From positions 1 through 7,476 of the forward strand of contig JASEHM010000002.1 in NCBI GenBank assembly GCA_030018895.1: a DNA stretch of 7,476 bases. Reading direction: 5' to 3'. The notes under the pieces are model-generated. The model ran no database searches. It had not been told where the DNA came from and saw nothing but the letters and a program-made list of their open reading frames with translations. Source of the DNA: Candidatus Omnitrophota bacterium (GTDB taxonomy: Bacteria; Omnitrophota; Gorgyraeia; Gygaellales; Profunditerraquicolaceae). A program made the position numbers and the translations under genes. This document shows positions 1 to 5,350 of the stretch, piece after piece; the stretch's first letter is position 1; every line of letters starts with the position of its first letter.

Positions 1-73
1 GTCAAAACCTGTTTTGAATTTTGTCATTTGACATTTGAATTTATTTTGTCATTTGTTATTTGTTATTAAAACC
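1..73. repeat. Short GTCATTTG-like repeats downstream of secY
   Basis: GTCATTTG occurs at 23-30 and 48-55 and GTTATTTG at 55-62, with the related ACATTTGA at 31-38. TGTCA and TGACA (22-33) form a small inverted pair, and TCAAAA/TTTTGA (2-17) another. No gene and no clear terminator is visible before the window ends. Confidence 0.6.
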
Positions 74-1420
74 TTATCTCCTCCCCTTAATCTGCCCTGA
101 CTTAAGAAAACCCTCGTAATGATGCGTCAAAAGATGCGATTCTATCTGTTTTAAAGTATCCAACATTACTCCTACAATAATTAATATACCTGTGCCGCCA
201 AAAAAAGAAGCTACTAGATACGGAACCTTAAGCCAAGCCATAAGAAAATCCGGAAAAATCGCAATAAAAGCCATAAAACCAGCGCCTGCCAAGGTAATCC
301 TAGTCATCACAAATTCCAAAAACTCGGCAGTAGGCGCCCCCGGCCTTATCCCCGGAATAAAACCGCCGTATTTCTTCATATTATTAGAAAGATCAACAGG
401 ATTAAAAACAATGGCAGTATAAAAATAACAGAAAAACATAATTAACAAGGCGTATATAAAGGTGTAAAGCAACTGACCCCTGATTAATCCTTGAGCCAAT
501 CTTTGAAAACCAGGATTGGGAATAAACGAAGCTAATGTTGCCGGAAAAAGGATTATTGATTGGGCAAAGATTATGGCAATAACCCCGGCTGTATCAACCT
601 TCAAAGGTATATATGTGCTCTGGCCGCCGTATATTTTTCTTCCCACAACTCTTCGAGCGTATTGCACGGGTATTTTCCTTATTGCCTGGGTAATCATAAT
701 AACCGCAAAAACCACACCCACAAACAATGTTGCCATAATCAATAAAGTAAAAGATTGAATTTGTCTGCGCGAAGGAGCAAATGGAGAAACAAGATTGTAA
801 AGTTGAATTAATGCTGTAGGGATCCTAGAGATAATACCCGCGCTAATAACTAATGATATTCCATTGCCAATCCCTCTTTCCTGTATCTGCTCGCCTAACC
901 ACATAATGAATATCGTACCGGTAGTCAAGGTAAGTACAGTTAAAACCCTAAAACCTAAACCCGGATGCAATACTATCTTTAATCCTTCAAAACGCGCGGG
1001 ATTCTCAAGCCAAAGAGCAATAAAAAATGACTGCACCACTGCCAAGGCAACTGTCCCATAACGGGTAAATTGATTTATCTTCTCGTATCCTGCTTTGCCT
1101 TCCTTACTTAATTTCTCCAGTGCCGGTATAACTGCGGTCAAAAGTTGCAGAATAATTGATGAAGAAATATAAGGCATAATCCCCAAGGCAAAAATAGTGA
1201 GTTTCTCCATTGCGCCGCCGGAAAACATATTAATTATGCCAAATATTGCCCCGCCCTGGGTCTTAGCAATCCGGCCAAAAAAATCAGCCAGAGCTGCTCC
1301 ATCTATTCCGGGCGTAGGTATGTAACAACCAATACGGTATACAATAAGAAGCGCTCCGGTAATAAGAAGCCTTCTTTTTAGATCAGGTATTCTAAATGTA
1401 TTAACTAATGCGCCAAACAT
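74..1420 (-). CDS. secY: Preprotein translocase channel subunit SecY
   Basis: SecY is the pore of the inner-membrane Sec translocon, working with SecE and SecG and with SecA or translating ribosomes. The 448-residue product has the expected ten membrane helices, roughly at 18-35, 74-97, 120-138, 157-176, 188-208, 224-245, 276-297, 316-338, 372-394 and 401-420. The plug region IFGIINMFSGGAMEK spans 59-73. Conserved cytoplasmic parts are GEQIQERGIGNGIS at 176-189, the fourth loop KIPVQYARRVVGRKIYGGQS at 249-268 and the fifth loop around NNMKKYGGFIPGIRPG at 346-361, which contacts SecA and ribosomes. AAGGAG (1432-1437) lies eleven bases before the ATG. secY closes the operon here; a map/adk/infA-type gene often follows but would be beyond the window. 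Confidence 0.98.
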   Translation of the reverse strand: MFGALVNTFRIPDLKRRLLITGALLIVYRIGCYIPTPGIDGAALADFFGRIAKTQGGAIFGIINMFSGGAMEKLTIFALGIMPYISSSIILQLLTAVIPALEKLSKEGKAGYEKINQFTRYGTVALAVVQSFFIALWLENPARFEGLKIVLHPGLGFRVLTVLTLTTGTIFIMWLGEQIQERGIGNGISLVISAGIISRIPTALIQLYNLVSPFAPSRRQIQSFTLLIMATLFVGVVFAVIMITQAIRKIPVQYARRVVGRKIYGGQSTYIPLKVDTAGVIAIIFAQSIILFPATLASFIPNPGFQRLAQGLIRGQLLYTFIYALLIMFFCYFYTAIVFNPVDLSNNMKKYGGFIPGIRPGAPTAEFLEFVMTRITLAGAGFMAFIAIFPDFLMAWLKVPYLVASFFGGTGILIIVGVMLDTLKQIESHLLTHHYEGFLKSGQIKGRR

Positions 1421-1431
1421 TATCGCTTGCG

Positions 1432-1437
1432 CTCCTT
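1432..1437 (-). promoter_or_regulatory. Ribosome-binding site of secY
   Basis: AAGGAG lies eleven bases upstream of the secY ATG at 1418-1420. It is the strongest Shine-Dalgarno motif among the non-overlapping genes here. Confidence 0.6.
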
Positions 1438-1475
1438 ATGACTGTTCTGTTAATTAAATAAACGTTACTTTGAAT

Positions 1476-1517
1476 ATTCGCGTTCATTGGCATTCTTTAA
1501 TCGCGTTCATTCGCGTT
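1476..1517. repeat. Diverged single-arm repeat at the rplO-secY junction
   Basis: This segment follows the layout of the 6076-6116 arm: ATTCGCG, CATT, ATTCTTTA, TCGCG and ATTCGCGTT, with CGCG in place of CGTG. It includes the rplO stop and last codons. It is a more diverged member of the family found in the rpmC gaps and has no matching second arm nearby. Confidence 0.65.
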
Positions 1518-1980
1518 TTGACGGAATTACTTTAATTGTTCCGCCTGCATTTATAATACACTGGGAAGCCTTTTTAGAAAAAGCATGGACGCAAACACTG
1601 ACAGGTCTTTTTATTTCCCCATCACCCAAAATTTTTACCAACTTTATTTTATTTTTAATCAGGCCTTTTTCTTGTAATAAATCCAATGTTATGGTTGATT
1701 CCTTTAGTTTATTTAAATCGCTTAATTTTACAAGTTGATACTCTTTCTTAAACCTGCTGACAAAGCCCCTTTTAGGAATTCTACGGGCTATGGGCGATTG
1801 CCCTCCTTCAAGCCCAAGATAAAAATCCCTTCCAGCCCGCGAAGTCTGCCCCTTACTGCCGCGCGTAGAGGTTTTACCGTGTCCAGAACTAGGGCCTCTG
1901 CCCAGGAGTTTCTTCTTTTTATGTGCCCCAGCCGGGCATGTTAGATTATGCAAACCAAACTTGCCTTCTGACTTCTCCAT
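1507..1980 (-). CDS. rplO: 50S ribosomal protein L15
   Basis: L15 is a mid-to-late assembly protein whose extended N-terminus threads into 23S rRNA. The 157-residue product has the basic glycine-rich arm GRGPSSGHGKTSTRGSKGQ at 27-45 and GGQSPIARRIPKRGF at 59-73, both hallmarks of L15, followed by the globular C-terminal domain ending in GGTIKVIPSKRE. The ATG at 1978-1980 is preceded by GAGGT eleven bases upstream. The final codons and the TGA stop (1507-1509) coincide with the start of a CGCGAATGAACGCG-type repeat, so the C-terminal Arg-Glu is probably repeat-derived, as seen for rpmC. The next gene is secY, 86 bases on. Confidence 0.97.
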   Translation of the reverse strand: MEKSEGKFGLHNLTCPAGAHKKKKLLGRGPSSGHGKTSTRGSKGQTSRAGRDFYLGLEGGQSPIARRIPKRGFVSRFKKEYQLVKLSDLNKLKESTITLDLLQEKGLIKNKIKLVKILGDGEIKRPVSVCVHAFSKKASQCIINAGGTIKVIPSKRE

Positions 1981-2041
1981 ATTTTATTTATACCTCAAGC
2001 TTGTTATTTTATCCATTTACCTCTACCTGCCCAATGTAAAT

Positions 2042-2494
2042 TTATACCTTTAGCTCCTGCAACCCTTTTACCGTAGCCTTAATAACATTTACAGGATTAT
2101 TAGACTTAAGGCATTTAGTCAAAATGTCCTTAATCCCTGCGGCTTCGCATATCGCCCTTACAGGCCCAGCAGCAATTATGCCTGTTCCTTCTGAGGCAGG
2201 TTTTAAGAGAACTGCCGCCGCGCCAAATCTACCTATTATCTCATGCGGAATTGTTGACCCCTCAAGAGATATCTTAATTAGGCTTTTTTTTCCTTTAGAC
2301 AAAGCCTTGCGTATTGCATCAGCAACTTCATTTGCCTTTTCCTGCGCAAAACCCACCCTGCCTTTTGTGTCACCCACTACCACCAAAGCGCTAAAATGCA
2401 ATTTTTTACCGCCTTTAGTTACCTTTGTTACACGATTAATCGTAATTACCTTTTCTATTATTTCCGATTGCTGCTCAATATTAAGTTCTCGCAT
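2042..2494 (-). CDS. rpsE: 30S ribosomal protein S5
   Basis: S5 sits on the solvent side of the small subunit near the decoding region and the mRNA entrance; spectinomycin-resistance changes map to its N-terminal loop in other bacteria. The product has 150 residues against 166 in E. coli; the ends vary in the family. The double-stranded-RNA-binding-like N-terminal domain shows RVTKVTKGGKKLHFSALVVV at 21-40 and GFAQEKANEV at 48-57. The C-terminal domain shows PASEGTGIIAAGPVRAICEA at 99-118 and SNNPVNVIKAT at 131-141. The ATG overlaps the rplR stop by one base. In the standard order rpmD follows, but only 61 bases separate this gene from rplO. Confidence 0.98.
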   Translation of the reverse strand: MRELNIEQQSEIIEKVITINRVTKVTKGGKKLHFSALVVVGDTKGRVGFAQEKANEVADAIRKALSKGKKSLIKISLEGSTIPHEIIGRFGAAAVLLKPASEGTGIIAAGPVRAICEAAGIKDILTKCLKSNNPVNVIKATVKGLQELKV

Positions 2495-2853
2495 TAAAAC
2501 TCTACCCCCCCTTTTCTGACTGCATCCGCAAATGCCTTTATTCTTCCGTGATACAGATAGCCGGCGCGATCAAATAAAATCTTTGTAATATTTTTTTCTT
2601 TTGCTCTCAAGACAAACATCTCGCCTAAAAACTGCGCTGCATTAACATTACCACCTGAAGGAACTTTTTGTTTTATTTCTTTATCATTAGTAGATAAGGA
2701 AACCAAGGTTTTATTCTGGGCATCATTTATAAGCGCGGCAGAAAGATTTTTGAGGCTTCTACGCACAACCAAACGCGGCCTTAATGCGGTTCCGTATATT
2801 TTTAACCTTATTGTCTTATGCCTTTTTAGCCTTATTAATTCTTTCTTAAGCAC
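2494..2853 (-). CDS. rplR: 50S ribosomal protein L18
   Basis: L18 binds 5S rRNA with L5 and fixes it in the central protuberance. The product has 119 residues, a normal length. It shows RPRLVVRRSLKNLSAALIND at 25-44, which is the L18 RNA-binding strand region, and the C-terminal block FDRAGYLYHGRIKAFADAV from 94. The start is GTG at 2851-2853; no better in-frame ATG exists, and GAGGG lies four bases upstream. A run of seven G (2505-2511 on the complement) encodes the Gly-Gly near the C-terminus and sits just ahead of the rpsE start, where it may act as a ribosome-binding site. The TAA stop shares one base with the rpsE ATG (TAATG), so the genes are probably coupled. Confidence 0.97.
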   Translation of the reverse strand: MLKKELIRLKRHKTIRLKIYGTALRPRLVVRRSLKNLSAALINDAQNKTLVSLSTNDKEIKQKVPSGGNVNAAQFLGEMFVLRAKEKNITKILFDRAGYLYHGRIKAFADAVRKGGVEF

Positions 2854-2854
2854 T

Positions 2855-2870
2855 TTTCCCTCGCTTTACT
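2855..2870 (-). promoter_or_regulatory. rplR leader cassette with GAGGG
   Basis: Read on the minus strand this is AGTAAAGCGAGGGAAA, ending just before the GTG start of rplR. GAGGG is the likely ribosome-binding site and supports the GTG start. The cassette nearly repeats the rpsH leader. Confidence 0.65.
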
Positions 2871-2886
2871 GCTCTCTACTCTATTT

Positions 2887-2942
2887 AGTTAACACTGAAA
2901 AGCCAGTGTTAACTTAGTTTCCACGGTTTTTCAGTGGGAACT
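2887..2942. repeat. Two hairpins with an alternative long-range pairing, rplF-rplR gap
   Basis: Hairpin 1 pairs AGTTAACACTG (2887-2897) with CAGTGTTAACT (2904-2914), 11 perfect pairs and a 6-base loop. Hairpin 2 pairs AGTTTCCAC (2916-2924) with GTGGGAACT (2934-2942), eight of nine, and includes the rplF stop codon. In addition 2893-2904 and 2925-2936 are reverse complements at 11 of 12 bases, so the two hairpins can open and pair with each other. No T-run follows. Confidence 0.8.
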
Positions 2943-3486
2943 ATTTAGTAGTTGCCTGCGCCTTACCCACCTTTTTCTTTATGTATTCGCCGACAAAACG
3001 AATCCCCTTACCCTTATACGGCTCAGGAGGCCGAATTGCGCGTATTTCATAGGAGATTTCGCCTACTTTTTGTTTATCAATACCCCTTACCACAATATGC
3101 GTTGGCTTTGGCGTTTCTATTTTAATACCTTCAGGAATCGGAAAATTTACAGAATGGGAAAAACCTAAATGCATATTCAAAACATTACCCTGAACTCCCG
3201 CCTTATATCCAACCCCAATAATTTCAAGCTCTTTTGAGTATCCTTCTGTAACCCCTTTAATCATATTAATAACAAGGGCGCGGTAAAGGCCATGAAGAGA
3301 TTTGTCTAATTTTGTATCATCTCTGCGCTTAACAAAAGCCTGGCCATCTTTCGCTTCCAAAGTAATATGGCTATGCAAAGCCGTATTAAGCTTACCCTTA
3401 GGCCCCTCTACAAATATAGAACCGTCTTTAATTTCAACTTTTACTTCTTTTGGTATGGTTATGGGTTTTTTTCCTATTCTTGACAT
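2941..3486 (-). CDS. rplF: 50S ribosomal protein L6
   Basis: L6 lies at the base of the L7/L12 stalk near the sarcin-ricin loop and the factor-binding site. The 181-residue product has the two-repeat L6 architecture, starting MSRIGKKPITIPKEV, with FVEGPKGKL at 25-33, LEIIGVGYKAG at 87-97 and the signature PPEPYKGKGIRFVGE at 153-167. The start is the ATG at 3484-3486. No Shine-Dalgarno motif can be seen in the bases just upstream, which follow three consecutive hairpins. The TAG stop at 2941-2943 lies within the second of two hairpins that occupy the gap to rplR. The frame is intact and no domain is missing. Confidence 0.98.
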   Translation of the reverse strand: MSRIGKKPITIPKEVKVEIKDGSIFVEGPKGKLNTALHSHITLEAKDGQAFVKRRDDTKLDKSLHGLYRALVINMIKGVTEGYSKELEIIGVGYKAGVQGNVLNMHLGFSHSVNFPIPEGIKIETPKPTHIVVRGIDKQKVGEISYEIRAIRPPEPYKGKGIRFVGEYIKKKVGKAQATTK

Positions 3487-3495
3487 ATTTAATGA

Positions 3496-3602
3496 GCGCT
3501 TGATTTACGAACACGAAGTGTGAGTAAACCAATGCGCGAATTAACCTTGCACCGCATGGTGCAGGGTAAGTTCGACCAGACGACTTAGTCTCGCTAAGTC
3601 GT
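3496..3602. repeat. Three consecutive hairpins in the rpsH-rplF gap
   Basis: Hairpin 1 (3496-3537) pairs GCGC-TTG-TTTAC-ACAC with GTGT-GTAAA-CAA-GCGC, with small mismatches. Hairpin 2 (3541-3569) pairs TGCACC with GGTGCA around GCAT, extended outward by TTA/TAA and CC/GG. Hairpin 3 (3580-3602) pairs ACGACTTAG with CTAAGTCGT perfectly around a 5-base loop. None is followed by a T-run on the minus strand. The 124-base gap holds no gene. Confidence 0.8.
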
Positions 3603-3610
3603 GGCCTCGT

Positions 3611-4006
3611 TTACCACACGTAGGCAATAACTTCTCCGCCAGTATTTAATTCACGTGCCTCTCTATCCGTTAGAATCCCCTTAGAAGTAGTAATTATAGC
3701 CATGCCTCTTCCGCGTAAAACCAAAGGCACCTTATCGGCTTTTACATAAATACGCGTACTTGACTTAGATATTCTTTTTAAATTTTTTATCGCCGGTTTA
3801 TCGTGAATGTATTTTAAATAAACCTTAATCCTCCCCTGCTTAGAGTCTTCTATTAATTTAAAATTTTCAATATAATTTTCTTTTTTTAATATTTCTAAAA
3901 TAGCGCCTAAAATACCTGAGGCCGGAATATCCACAGTATCTTTTTTTGCCATTATGGCATTACGTATAATCGTAAACGCATCAGCTATCAAATCTGTTCT
4001 TGACAT
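3611..4006 (-). CDS. rpsH: 30S ribosomal protein S8
   Basis: S8 is a primary 16S rRNA-binding protein of the small-subunit platform; in E. coli it also represses the spc operon by binding near the rplE start. The product has 131 residues, a normal length. The N-terminus MSRTDLIADAFTIIRNAIMA and the C-terminal motif RGRGMAIITTSKGILTDREA (98-117), ending GGEVIAYVW, identify it. The ATG at 4004-4006 is preceded by GAGGG with a four-base spacer, inside a 16-base leader that closely matches the one before rplR. The gene is flanked on both sides by repeat-rich gaps, 4007-4104 upstream and 3487-3610 downstream. I did not identify an S8-binding mimic in the rplX/rplE region. Confidence 0.98.
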   Translation of the reverse strand: MSRTDLIADAFTIIRNAIMAKKDTVDIPASGILGAILEILKKENYIENFKLIEDSKQGRIKVYLKYIHDKPAIKNLKRISKSSTRIYVKADKVPLVLRGRGMAIITTSKGILTDREARELNTGGEVIAYVW

Positions 4007-4007
4007 A

Positions 4008-4023
4008 TTTCCCTCGCTTCACT
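4008..4023 (-). promoter_or_regulatory. rpsH leader cassette with GAGGG
   Basis: Read on the minus strand this is AGTGAAGCGAGGGAAA, just before the rpsH ATG. It differs at one of 16 bases from the rplR leader at 2855-2870. GAGGG serves as the ribosome-binding site. Confidence 0.65.
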
Positions 4024-4033
4024 CCTAATTAAG

Positions 4034-4103
4034 TTAATAGTCGTTATGCCCTTGAAATACGATATACGAACGACGAACGACGAGATACTAACGACTATAT
4101 TAA
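4034..4103. repeat. Inverted repeat enclosing tandem heptamers, rpsZ-rpsH gap
   Basis: TTAATAGTCGTTA at 4034-4046 is the reverse complement of TAACGACTATATTAA at 4089-4103, allowing a two-base insertion. Nine bases (TAGTCGTTA) pair perfectly. Between the arms, CGAACGA is repeated in tandem at 4067-4073 and 4074-4080, followed by a partial third unit, and TACGATATACGA precedes it. No reading frame or terminator is seen. Confidence 0.75.
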
Positions 4104-4104
4104 G

Positions 4105-4290
4105 CTACCAACTCGCCTTCTTTACCCCCGGTATCAAACCCTGCCACGCTAATTCCCTGAAACACATGCGGCAGAGTTGAAATCTTCTTAAGTAGCCGCC
4201 GGATCTTCCGCAAATAGAACAACGATTATATTTACGGGCTGAAAATTTAGGAGGCCTCTTCCATCTTGCTAATTGCGAATTCTTAGCCAC
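4105..4290 (-). CDS. rpsZ: 30S ribosomal protein S14, zinc-binding (type Z)
   Basis: S14 is a late-assembling protein of the small-subunit head near S3, S10 and S19. The product is the short 61-residue zinc form: cysteines at 24, 27, 40 and 43 make a CxxC-x12-CxxC ribbon. The long zinc-free S14 (about 100 residues) lacks this. The C-terminus LAWQGLIPGVKKASW is diagnostic. The start is GTG at 4288-4290, giving MAKNSQLARWKRPPKFS. An ATG at 4290-4292 is nearer the ribosome-binding site by sequence but is in the wrong frame. Only one base separates this start from the rplE stop, and AAGGAG (4295-4300) sits four bases upstream, so translation is probably coupled to rplE. Confidence 0.97.
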   Translation of the reverse strand: MAKNSQLARWKRPPKFSARKYNRCSICGRSGGYLRRFQLCRMCFRELAWQGLIPGVKKASW

Positions 4291-4291
4291 A

Positions 4292-4846
4292 TTACTCCTT
4301 CATCTCTTTGAATGGCATACCAAACTGCCTCAATAATTCCATGGATTCTTCTTTTGTCCTGGCATTTTTAATTACAAACGTAACGTCCATACCCTGCGGC
4401 CGTGTTATTCTATCATAATCTATTTCAGGAAATATCCCCTGTTCTGTTAATCCCATGGTATAATTAAACGCATTATCAAAAGAATCTCGAGAAACACCCC
4501 TGAAATCACGGATACGCGACAACGTGACATTTATAAACCTATCCATAAACTCATACATCATTGCTCTTCTTAAAGTAACCTTACAGCCAACAGGAGCGCC
4601 TTCTTTAAGCTTAAAATTTGAGATAGCTTTCTTGCTTCTCCTCATTACCGGCTTCTGCCCGGTTATTAAACCCAGCTCCTCCATTGATTTTTCTAAAACC
4701 TTAACATCTGTAAGGGCCTCGCCAACGCCAAAATTTATTACAACCTTCTCTATTCTAGGAACGGCAAGCCTATTTTTTAAGCCAAAGGCCTGCATCATAT
4801 GGGGAACTATTTCGTTTCTATATTTTTCTAGAAGTCTGGGAACCAT
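4292..4846 (-). CDS. rplE: 50S ribosomal protein L5
   Basis: L5 is part of the central protuberance of the large subunit; it binds 5S rRNA and contacts P-site tRNA and S13. The product has 184 residues, close to the usual 179-185. Recognisable parts are PRIEKVVINFGVGEA at 30-44, GQKPVMRRSKKAISNFKLKE at 63-82, RDFRGVSRDSFD at 113-124, GLTEQGIFPEIDYDRI at 132-147 and the C-terminal RQFGMPFK at 173-180. The ATG at 4844-4846 follows an A/T-only-looking leader with no Shine-Dalgarno motif. The end of the gene carries the ribosome-binding site of the next one: its last two sense codons, AAG GAG, form AAGGAG just before rpsZ. The frame is intact. Confidence 0.98.
   Translation of the reverse strand: MVPRLLEKYRNEIVPHMMQAFGLKNRLAVPRIEKVVINFGVGEALTDVKVLEKSMEELGLITGQKPVMRRSKKAISNFKLKEGAPVGCKVTLRRAMMYEFMDRFINVTLSRIRDFRGVSRDSFDNAFNYTMGLTEQGIFPEIDYDRITRPQGMDVTFVIKNARTKEESMELLRQFGMPFKEMKE
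4295..4300 (-). promoter_or_regulatory. Ribosome-binding site of rpsZ inside rplE
   Basis: AAGGAG is formed by the last two sense codons of rplE (Lys-Glu) and lies four bases before the rpsZ GTG. It explains how a GTG start one base after the rplE stop is used. Confidence 0.75.
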
Positions 4847-4875
4847 TTTTATAGCTTTTAATTTTTAATTTTATC

Positions 4876-5187
4876 TTATACGGTTTCTTTACAGCTCTTG
4901 CAAATTCTTGACTTTGTGTTATCTTTTGAAATCATAAATCCTAAACGCACAGGCTTATTGCAACGCTTACAAAAAAACATAAGATTTGCTATGCTTATCG
5001 GTGACTCAATAGATACAATCCCGCCTTTTTGATCCTGTCGTGTCTGACGCTTATGTTTTTTAACTAAATTTACACCCTCAACAATAACACGCCTATCCGA
5101 AAGCAGTGTTCTAAGAACCTTTCCGGATTTTCCCCTGTCCTTACCTTTAATTACCTGAACTAAATCACCTTTTCTTATCTTTAACAT
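4876..5187 (-). CDS. rplX: 50S ribosomal protein L24, zinc-ribbon form
   Basis: L24 is an assembly-initiating large-subunit protein that binds domain I of 23S rRNA near the tunnel exit. The 103-residue product has an N-terminal KOW domain (KIRKGDLVQVIKGKDRGKSG at 3-22, then VIVEGVNLVKKHKR at 34-47) and GGIVSIESPI at 55-64. The C-terminal part carries two CxxC pairs, Cys73/Cys76 and Cys96/Cys99, which should bind zinc; E. coli L24 lacks these. The start is the ATG at 5185-5187. The preceding bases show no Shine-Dalgarno motif, and a palindromic insertion begins only about 20 bases upstream, so the native leader may have been displaced. The TAA stop lies 29 bases before rplE. Confidence 0.97.
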   Translation of the reverse strand: MLKIRKGDLVQVIKGKDRGKSGKVLRTLLSDRRVIVEGVNLVKKHKRQTRQDQKGGIVSIESPISIANLMFFCKRCNKPVRLGFMISKDNTKSRICKSCKETV

Positions 5188-5207
5188 TTAATGAACAGAC
5201 AATTATT

Positions 5208-5350
5208 GTAACAGTTCAGCTTCCGGAAGTTCTCGTTTCCCGTTTTTGTCATGCCCGTGAAAACGGGCATCCATTCTGTCATACCCTCTCTGGATTCCCG
5301 CTTGCGCGGGAATGACGCCCTGATTTACTTCTGAACGCTGAACTGTTACC
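5208..5350. mobile_element. Putative small non-coding insertion (MITE-like) between rplN and rplX
   Basis: The stretch is bounded by inverted repeats 5208-5230 and 5327-5349, which match at 20 of 23 positions. The outer 13 (GTAACAGTTCAGC and its complement) are perfect. Directly outside lie AATTATT at 5201-5207 and AATTATT at 5351-5357, a candidate 7-bp target duplication, with one extra C on the right. Inside is an inverted pair of hairpin units (annotated separately). No reading frame of note is present. It fills most of the only long gap in this part of the operon. The duplication is AT-rich, so chance cannot be excluded, and no transposase is present to name a family. Confidence 0.7.
5248..5316. 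repeat. Inverted pair of GNRA-loop hairpin units inside the insertion
   Basis: Two 26-base units, 5248-5273 (plus) and 5291-5316 (minus), agree at 21 of 26 positions. Each begins GTCAT and ends ATCCA. Each holds a perfect 8-bp stem with a 4-base loop: 5251-5258 with 5263-5270 (loop GAAA) and 5294-5301 with 5306-5313 (loop GCAA when read on the unit's own strand). The second unit also fits ATTCCC-N8-GGGAAT, the pattern known as dRS3 in Neisseria, and the pair resembles REP-type inverted doublets. Confidence 0.85.

Noticed and set aside
2124..2519. Plus-strand open frame of 131 codons opposite rpsE
   Set aside because: It overlaps the intact rpsE frame completely, and its sequence has the look of an antisense translation without motifs.
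2887..2914. Intrinsic terminator between rplF and rplR
   Set aside because: The stem is perfect but no T-run follows on the minus strand, and essential genes lie downstream in the same operon.
4290..4292. ATG as the start of rpsZ
   Set aside because: It is out of frame with the S14 sequence; the overlapping GTG at 4288-4290 gives the correct protein.
4524..4868. Plus-strand open frame of 114 codons opposite rplE
   Set aside because: It is antisense to a certain gene and shows no recognisable domain; long shadows are expected opposite conserved genes.
5248..5316. CRISPR array
   Set aside because: There are only two units, in inverted rather than direct orientation, with a 17-base separation.
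5208..5350. Displaced rpmD or another small gene in the 181-base gap
   Set aside because: The gap is taken up by inverted repeats and contains no frame resembling a small ribosomal protein.
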